Shown piece after piece: positions 59,988 through 64,000 of a DNA stretch of 64,000 nt. The notes under the pieces are model-generated. The model was not told the origin of the DNA and ran no database searches. It saw nothing but the letters and a program-made list of their open reading frames with translations. The translations under genes were made by a program, and so were the position numbers. The stretch's first letter is position 1. The number at the start of each line of letters is the position of its first letter. Origin of the DNA: Ascidiimonas aurantiaca (lineage in GTDB: Bacteria > Bacteroidota > Bacteroidia > Flavobacteriales > Flavobacteriaceae); contig NZ_JBBEWR010000017.1 in NCBI RefSeq assembly GCF_037646345.1, positions 1 through 64,000 of the forward strand, in the 5' to 3' direction.

Positions 59988-60959
59988 ATGGAACGATCGT
60001 TCAAAGACTTTTTGGTTATTACCCTCAAAGGCCTGGCGATGGGAGCGGCAGATGTGGTACCAGGTGTTTCAGGAGGTACTATTGCCTTTATCTCAGGTAT
60101 TTACGAAGAACTTATCTCCACTATTAACAAACTGGATCTCGCTGCTTTAAAAATTTGGAAAAGTAATGGCTTCAAAGCTATGTGGGAGCATATCAACGGA
60201 AGTTTTTTACTGGCGCTTTTTTCCGGTATTCTTATCAGTATTCTCTCTTTGGCAAAAACCATAAAGTGGCTTTTGGAAAACGAACCTATTATATTGTGGT
60301 CGTTCTTTTTCGGGTTGGTTGTTGCCAGTATCTTTCTTATATCCAAAAGTATTACCAAATGGAACGGTATCGTTATTATTGCTTTACTGGCAGGTACCGC
60401 TGTTTCTTACTACGTAACTATTCTGGAGCCCACCTCCTCTCCTGATAATCTTCTCTATCTTTTTTTCTGTGGTTTTATCGCCATTATAGCCATGATTTTA
60501 CCTGGCGTATCCGGAGCTTTCATTTTAGTATTGCTCGGTGCCTACAGTACCGTTATAGGTATGGTAAACCAGTTTACAGAAAGTATTTATGAATTTAACC
60601 TTAGCAAGTTTAGCGATGCTTTTATAAAATTTATCACTCTGTTTGCGGGGGCCGTAGTAGGTATAAAGACATTTTCAAAGATCCTTAACTGGATGTTTGC
60701 CAATTTTAAGAACATTACGCTGGCCGTTCTCACAGGTTTCATGATAGGTTCTTTAAACAAATTATGGCCATGGAAAAAAACCATTAGCTGGTTTGAAAAT
60801 TCACATGGAGTGCAGGAACCCCTTTTGCAAAAAAGCATCTCTCCCAATGTTTTTAATGGTGATCCTAAACTAACCTGGGCACTGGCTCTTATGCTCATTG
60901 GCTTTTTAGTTATATTTTTACTTGAAAAAATTGCACAAAGAGCCAAAACAGAAAAATGA
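59988..60959 (+). CDS. DUF368 polytopic membrane protein (PopT-like), copy 1
   Basis: The 323-residue protein is largely hydrophobic with about eight helices and the two-fold DUF368 motif: GAADVVPGVSGGTIAFISGIYEEL near 18-41 and a second half MILPGVSGAFILVLLGAYSTVI near 167-188, an internal repeat seen in two-fold symmetric transporters. The family has been linked to undecaprenyl-phosphate recycling across the membrane (PopT); that function here is by homology. Its last four bases overlap the start of copy 2. It could work with copy 2 as a heterodimer. Confidence 0.9.
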   Translation: MERSFKDFLVITLKGLAMGAADVVPGVSGGTIAFISGIYEELISTINKLDLAALKIWKSNGFKAMWEHINGSFLLALFSGILISILSLAKTIKWLLENEPIILWSFFFGLVVASIFLISKSITKWNGIVIIALLAGTAVSYYVTILEPTSSPDNLLYLFFCGFIAIIAMILPGVSGAFILVLLGAYSTVIGMVNQFTESIYEFNLSKFSDAFIKFITLFAGAVVGIKTFSKILNWMFANFKNITLAVLTGFMIGSLNKLWPWKKTISWFENSHGVQEPLLQKSISPNVFNGDPKLTWALALMLIGFLVIFLLEKIAQRAKTEK

Positions 60960-61978
60960 GCAAAAGCACAAGAACACTTCAGGACAAAATATTTTTGGTG
61001 ATCAAAGGGTTGGCTATGGGGGCAGCCAATAAAGTACCGGGTGTATCAGGAGGTGTAGTTGCTTTCGTAGCAGGTTTCTATGAAGAATTTATTTACTCTC
61101 TTCAAAAAATAAATGCAAAAGCCTTCAAGCTTCTTATCAACGGGCGGTTCAATAGTTTTTTTCGTTACATAAACGGGCGGTTCCTCGGTTTACTGGTTTT
61201 TGGCATGCTCATAAGCTACTTCAGCATATCCAAATTACTGGACTACTTTATTGAAAAAAAAGAACTCTTTGTCTGGGCTGCATTTTTTGGAATGATCATT
61301 GGCTCAATATATTACATTGCAAAAGATTTTAATCACTGGAACCGAAAAACCGTGACCTCATTAATACTGGGTATTGCCATAGGGGTATCTATCAGCTTTT
61401 TGAGTCCGGCACGGGAAAACACAAACCTCCTGTTTATTTTTATTTGTGGCATTATCAGCGTATCGGGCATGACCCTTCCCGGTCTCTCGGGCTCGTTTAT
61501 CCTTATCTTACTGGGAAACTATGTCTTACTACTGGTTGACTCGGTAAATGCCCTATATGATACTTTTGCTGAAGTTTTAAGAGGTGATCTCAGCTTTCTT
61601 CACAATCAGGAACGCTTAGATATGTTACTTATTCTGGCAGTTTTTACCCTCGGGTCTGCTACAGGATTGGTTACATTCTCCCATTTACTCTCTTTTGTGC
61701 TCAAAAATTTTAAAAATATTACCACTGCCCTTATCATGGGTTTTATTTCAGGTTCGCTGGGAGTTGTATGGCCCTGGAAAGAAACTATTTTTAAGACCGA
61801 TGCTTCCGGAGCTTTCCTTCTGGACAGTAATGGCATGCAGGTAGTTCAAAACTACAAGCGTTTTTTACCCGATATGTCTGACCCTGAAAACTGGTTAGCC
61901 ATAGGTTTTATTATATTTGGTATTTTAGTAGTACTTGCACTGGACTGGTATGGAAAAAAAACTCAAAAGCGTCCCTGA
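60956..61978 (+). CDS. DUF368 polytopic membrane protein (PopT-like), copy 2
   Basis: The 340-residue protein repeats the DUF368 pattern: MGAANKVPGVSGGVVAFVAGFYEEF near 20-44 and SGMTLPGLSGSFILILLGNYVLLLV near 169-193. It differs from copy 1 in many loops, so the duplication is old. It overlaps copy 1 by ATGA at its start and the aroE start by 29 bp at its end. As for copy 1, an undecaprenyl-phosphate flippase role is suggested by the family, not shown here. Confidence 0.9.
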   Translation: MSKSTRTLQDKIFLVIKGLAMGAANKVPGVSGGVVAFVAGFYEEFIYSLQKINAKAFKLLINGRFNSFFRYINGRFLGLLVFGMLISYFSISKLLDYFIEKKELFVWAAFFGMIIGSIYYIAKDFNHWNRKTVTSLILGIAIGVSISFLSPARENTNLLFIFICGIISVSGMTLPGLSGSFILILLGNYVLLLVDSVNALYDTFAEVLRGDLSFLHNQERLDMLLILAVFTLGSATGLVTFSHLLSFVLKNFKNITTALIMGFISGSLGVVWPWKETIFKTDASGAFLLDSNGMQVVQNYKRFLPDMSDPENWLAIGFIIFGILVVLALDWYGKKTQKRP

Positions 61979-62720
61979 GCTATATGGCCTTTTAGGAAAG
62001 AATATTGAGTATTCTTTTTCCCGGGGGTATTTTAAAGAGAAATTTGAAAAAGAAGGTCTCAAAAATGCATATTATACCAATTTTGATATTTCTGACATAT
62101 CCTGCTTTCCGGAGATTTTAAAACAATACCCAAACCTCAGGGGTTTAAATGTCACTATTCCTTATAAGGAAAGTATAATACCCTATCTCGATGATCTGGC
62201 TCCCGAAGCACAACACATAAAAGCCGTAAATACTATTTGTTTTGAAAAAGGTAAACGTATAGGATATAATACAGATGCTTTCGGGTTTAATGAGTCACTT
62301 ACTCCTTTTCTGCGACCCTGGCACCAAAAAGCGCTGGTTCTGGGTACAGGCGGAGCTTCAAAAGCCGTTGCGTATATTCTTCAAAAAAAAGGAATTACTC
62401 CTGTTCTACTCTCAAGAAAAAAGCGGGAAGGCGGTTTTATATACCAAGAGCTCACTAAAGAGATTATAAGGTCACATCTGGTAATTGTAAACTGTACTCC
62501 GCTGGGAACCTCTCCCTACATTCATGCAAAACCCATATTGCCTTATCAACATCTTACCGAAAAACATCTTCTGTATGACCTTATTTATAATCCTTCAAAA
62601 ACTTCATTCCTGAAAGAAGGGGAAAAAGCAGGAGCCACTATTGTTAACGGACTCAAAATGTTAGAATTACAGGCTGAAAAAGCGTGGGAGTTGTGGCAAA
62701 AACCTTCTTTAAAGGTGTAA
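61950..62720 (+). CDS. aroE: Shikimate dehydrogenase
   Basis: AroE reduces 3-dehydroshikimate with NADPH in chorismate synthesis. With the ATG at 61950 the 256-residue protein starts MEKKLKSVPELYGLLGKNIEYSF. The start lies inside the end of the second DUF368 gene; an upstream non-ATG start 15 bases earlier is less likely. It has NVTIPYKESI with the catalytic Lys, AVNTICFEKGKRIGYNTDAFGF with the catalytic Asp, and the nucleotide site LGTGGASKAVAYIL. YSFSRGYF takes the place of the usual HSLSP start of the substrate site. Size fits the family. Confidence 0.93.
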   Translation: MEKKLKSVPELYGLLGKNIEYSFSRGYFKEKFEKEGLKNAYYTNFDISDISCFPEILKQYPNLRGLNVTIPYKESIIPYLDDLAPEAQHIKAVNTICFEKGKRIGYNTDAFGFNESLTPFLRPWHQKALVLGTGGASKAVAYILQKKGITPVLLSRKKREGGFIYQELTKEIIRSHLVIVNCTPLGTSPYIHAKPILPYQHLTEKHLLYDLIYNPSKTSFLKEGEKAGATIVNGLKMLELQAEKAWELWQKPSLKV

Positions 62721-62750
62721 TACCTTTTTTTACTGTAAAGCGCAAAATTC

Positions 62751-62781
62751 TTTGCCATGTAAAGAGTTGTTAGTATCTTTC
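62751..62781 (+). promoter_or_regulatory. Promoter of the DUF349 gene
   Basis: TTTG (62751-62754) and TATCTTTC (62774-62781) are 19 bp apart; the last base differs from the TAnnTTTG consensus. The ATG at 62819 is 37 bp downstream. Confidence 0.5.
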
Positions 62782-62818
62782 ACATTGAAAGTAATGATGA
62801 ACCCTAAACATTAGTGAA

Positions 62819-64000
62819 ATGTTAGCAGAGGAAAAAGATAACCTGCAGCCGGCAGAAGGAACAGAAGAAAACATAGAAAAAAAAGCAGAAAATACCACCC
62901 GGCAACAAGAGATCGCTGAGGGAAAAAATAAAGAAGAGCCAAAGATCGAAGAAGTGGTTTCAGAAGAAGAAAAAGCATTGGCCACAACTGAAGAAAAGGA
63001 AACAACTGAGCCTTTAGAGGCACAGGAAGAGGATACCAACGAAAAGGTAAAAGCTGAAACACCTGTATCAAAAACAGAAAGTCATACAAGCCCTGAAGAA
63101 ACTTTGGGAACCGAAACCATTGTTCCGCATGAAGAAATAACCCCATCACCTTCCGTAGCAAAAAAAGAGACTTCTGAGCTCGCCACATCCGAAACAACCA
63201 CAGCTAAGGTTTCGGAAGAAACTGAGGAAAAAGCCCTGAACGAAATTGAAGAATCCAATGCCGAAGATGCTGAAGATGAAGCTAACCAGGACAGGCATAA
63301 CATACCGCTATTGGATTACCACTCCATGACTATGGAACAATTGGTGACCGAACTGACCAAGCTTGTAAAAAATGAAAAAATACAGGCCATTAAAAATCAT
63401 GTAGATGCCATTAAAAATGAGTTTGACCTTAAGTTTCAGGAATTACTGGAACAAAAAAAGGAAGATTTTTTAAATGAGGGTGGTAATGAAATAGATTTCA
63501 GGTATGTATCTCCGGTAAAAACCAACTTCAACGAAGTATATAACGACTACCGGGAAAAGAGAAATCAATATTACAAAAATCTGGAGCGTTCTTTACAAAC
63601 AAATCTGGCAAATCGCCTGGATATTATAGAAGAATTAAAGGGGCTCATTAATGTTGAAGAAAACATTAATACTACCTACAAACATTTTAAAGAACTTCAG
63701 GACCGGTGGAGAAATGCAGGCCCCATACCCCGAATGCATTATAACGATGTCTGGCGCACCTATCATCACCACGTTGAGATTTTTTATGACTTTCTGGACC
63801 TGAACCGGGATCTTCGGGATCTTGATTTTAAACGCAACCTTGAAGAAAAAGAGAAAATCATAGCTCGCGCTGTAGAACTGGCAGATGAAACTGACGTAGG
63901 TAAAGCCTTTAGAGAATTACAGGGACTCCACAAGATCTGGAAAGAAGAAATAGGCCCTGTAGATCGGGAACATCGTGAGGAAATATGGAAGAAGTTCAGC
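62819..64000 (+). CDS. DUF349 domain protein, 3' end beyond the window
   Basis: The frame is open from the ATG at 62819 to the window end, giving 394 codons, so the gene is partial. The first ~160 residues are low-complexity and rich in Glu, Lys, Thr and Ala (for example TEENIEKKAENTTRQQEIA). A helical part starting IPLLDYHSMTMEQLVTELTKL follows, and then DUF349 repeats with the RW and W signature: LQDRWRNAGPIPRMHYNDVW and LHKIWKEEIGPVDREHREEIW, spaced about 70-80 residues apart. DUF349 repeats form helical bundles of unknown function. The gene has its own promoter candidate. Confidence 0.85.
   Translation, partial: MLAEEKDNLQPAEGTEENIEKKAENTTRQQEIAEGKNKEEPKIEEVVSEEEKALATTEEKETTEPLEAQEEDTNEKVKAETPVSKTESHTSPEETLGTETIVPHEEITPSPSVAKKETSELATSETTTAKVSEETEEKALNEIEESNAEDAEDEANQDRHNIPLLDYHSMTMEQLVTELTKLVKNEKIQAIKNHVDAIKNEFDLKFQELLEQKKEDFLNEGGNEIDFRYVSPVKTNFNEVYNDYREKRNQYYKNLERSLQTNLANRLDIIEELKGLINVEENINTTYKHFKELQDRWRNAGPIPRMHYNDVWRTYHHHVEIFYDFLDLNRDLRDLDFKRNLEEKEKIIARAVELADETDVGKAFRELQGLHKIWKEEIGPVDREHREEIWKKFS

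Noticed and set aside
1..64000. CRISPR arrays, insertion sequences, prophage and tRNA/rRNA genes
   Set aside because: No regularly spaced repeats, transposase, integrase or phage structural genes, and no cloverleaf-like or rRNA sequences were noticed on either strand.

Overview
The window looks like chromosome from a marine-type member of the Flavobacteriaceae (Bacteroidota). The evidence is the gliding-motility lipoprotein GldI, many Bacteroidota families of unknown role (DUF2147, DUF3810, DUF5683, DUF6122, DUF6495, DUF6503), a signal peptidase I with a long internal insertion, and recurrent TAnnTTTG promoter elements, often with TTG/TTTG about 19 bases upstream. No rRNA, tRNA, CRISPR array, phage or intact insertion sequence was seen. 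Almost all of it is dense core genome; the accessory part is the first 7 kb.

Layout. 1-1124: AT-rich accessory stretch with a DUF6624-like gene lacking a normal start and a 387-bp spacer carrying a hairpin. 1125-7000: DJ-1/PfpI protein; a TetR operon (regulator, DUF2147-like secreted protein whose signal-peptide region is split by one extra A, and a 2x[4Fe-4S] QueG/dehalogenase-like protein); a decayed redoxin-like remnant; four small secreted or membrane proteins of unknown role. 6954-10068 (minus): hisS, DUF6495, and the rpsF-rpsR-rplI ribosomal operon. 10250-16937: LytTR response regulator, then minus-strand priA, DUF2147, YihY, nadC, then rlmH and an HD phosphohydrolase. 17044-23071: rdgB, DEAD-box helicase, carboxypeptidase-regulatory-like protein, secreted GH13 amylase, DECR-type 2,4-dienoyl-CoA reductase. 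23194-28780: parA-parB-DUF5683-dapB-lepB-wbqC-like-DUF6122, largely contiguous. 28744-35005 (minus): endonuclease/exonuclease/phosphatase protein, two rhomboids, mutL and a small membrane protein; then ribH with a TPR membrane protein. 35139-36936: recF, a small lipoprotein and a DciA-like DUF721 protein with overlapping ends. 37015-43945: ndk, PhoD-like phosphatase, DHH phosphoesterase, gldI, a cyclophilin-FKBP fusion lipoprotein, pepD, DUF3810. 44051-49208: three amidohydrolase domains in two genes, and a DUF6503 lipoprotein. 49295-64000: TrmH-type methyltransferase, Ste24-like protease, Rsh (p)ppGpp enzyme, fur, purA, OstA/LptA-like protein, class III aminotransferase, TPR protein, two tandem DUF368 proteins, aroE and a DUF349 protein cut by the window end.

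How the genes fit together. Most clusters combine translation and RNA handling (rpsF-rpsR-rplI, hisS, DEAD helicase, rlmH, TrmH), replication, repair and segregation (priA, parAB, recF, DciA-like, mutL), and envelope biogenesis (lepB, OstA-like, DUF368 pair, GldI and the PPIases). No complete unknown defence or mobile system is visible. The features most worth a second look are the TetR operon with a duplicated operator-like sequence and a homopolymer frame break, the amidohydrolase triplet in which only one domain keeps its HxH metal motif, the tandem DUF368 pair, the zincin motif in DUF3810, and the AT-rich DUF6624 stretch at the left edge.
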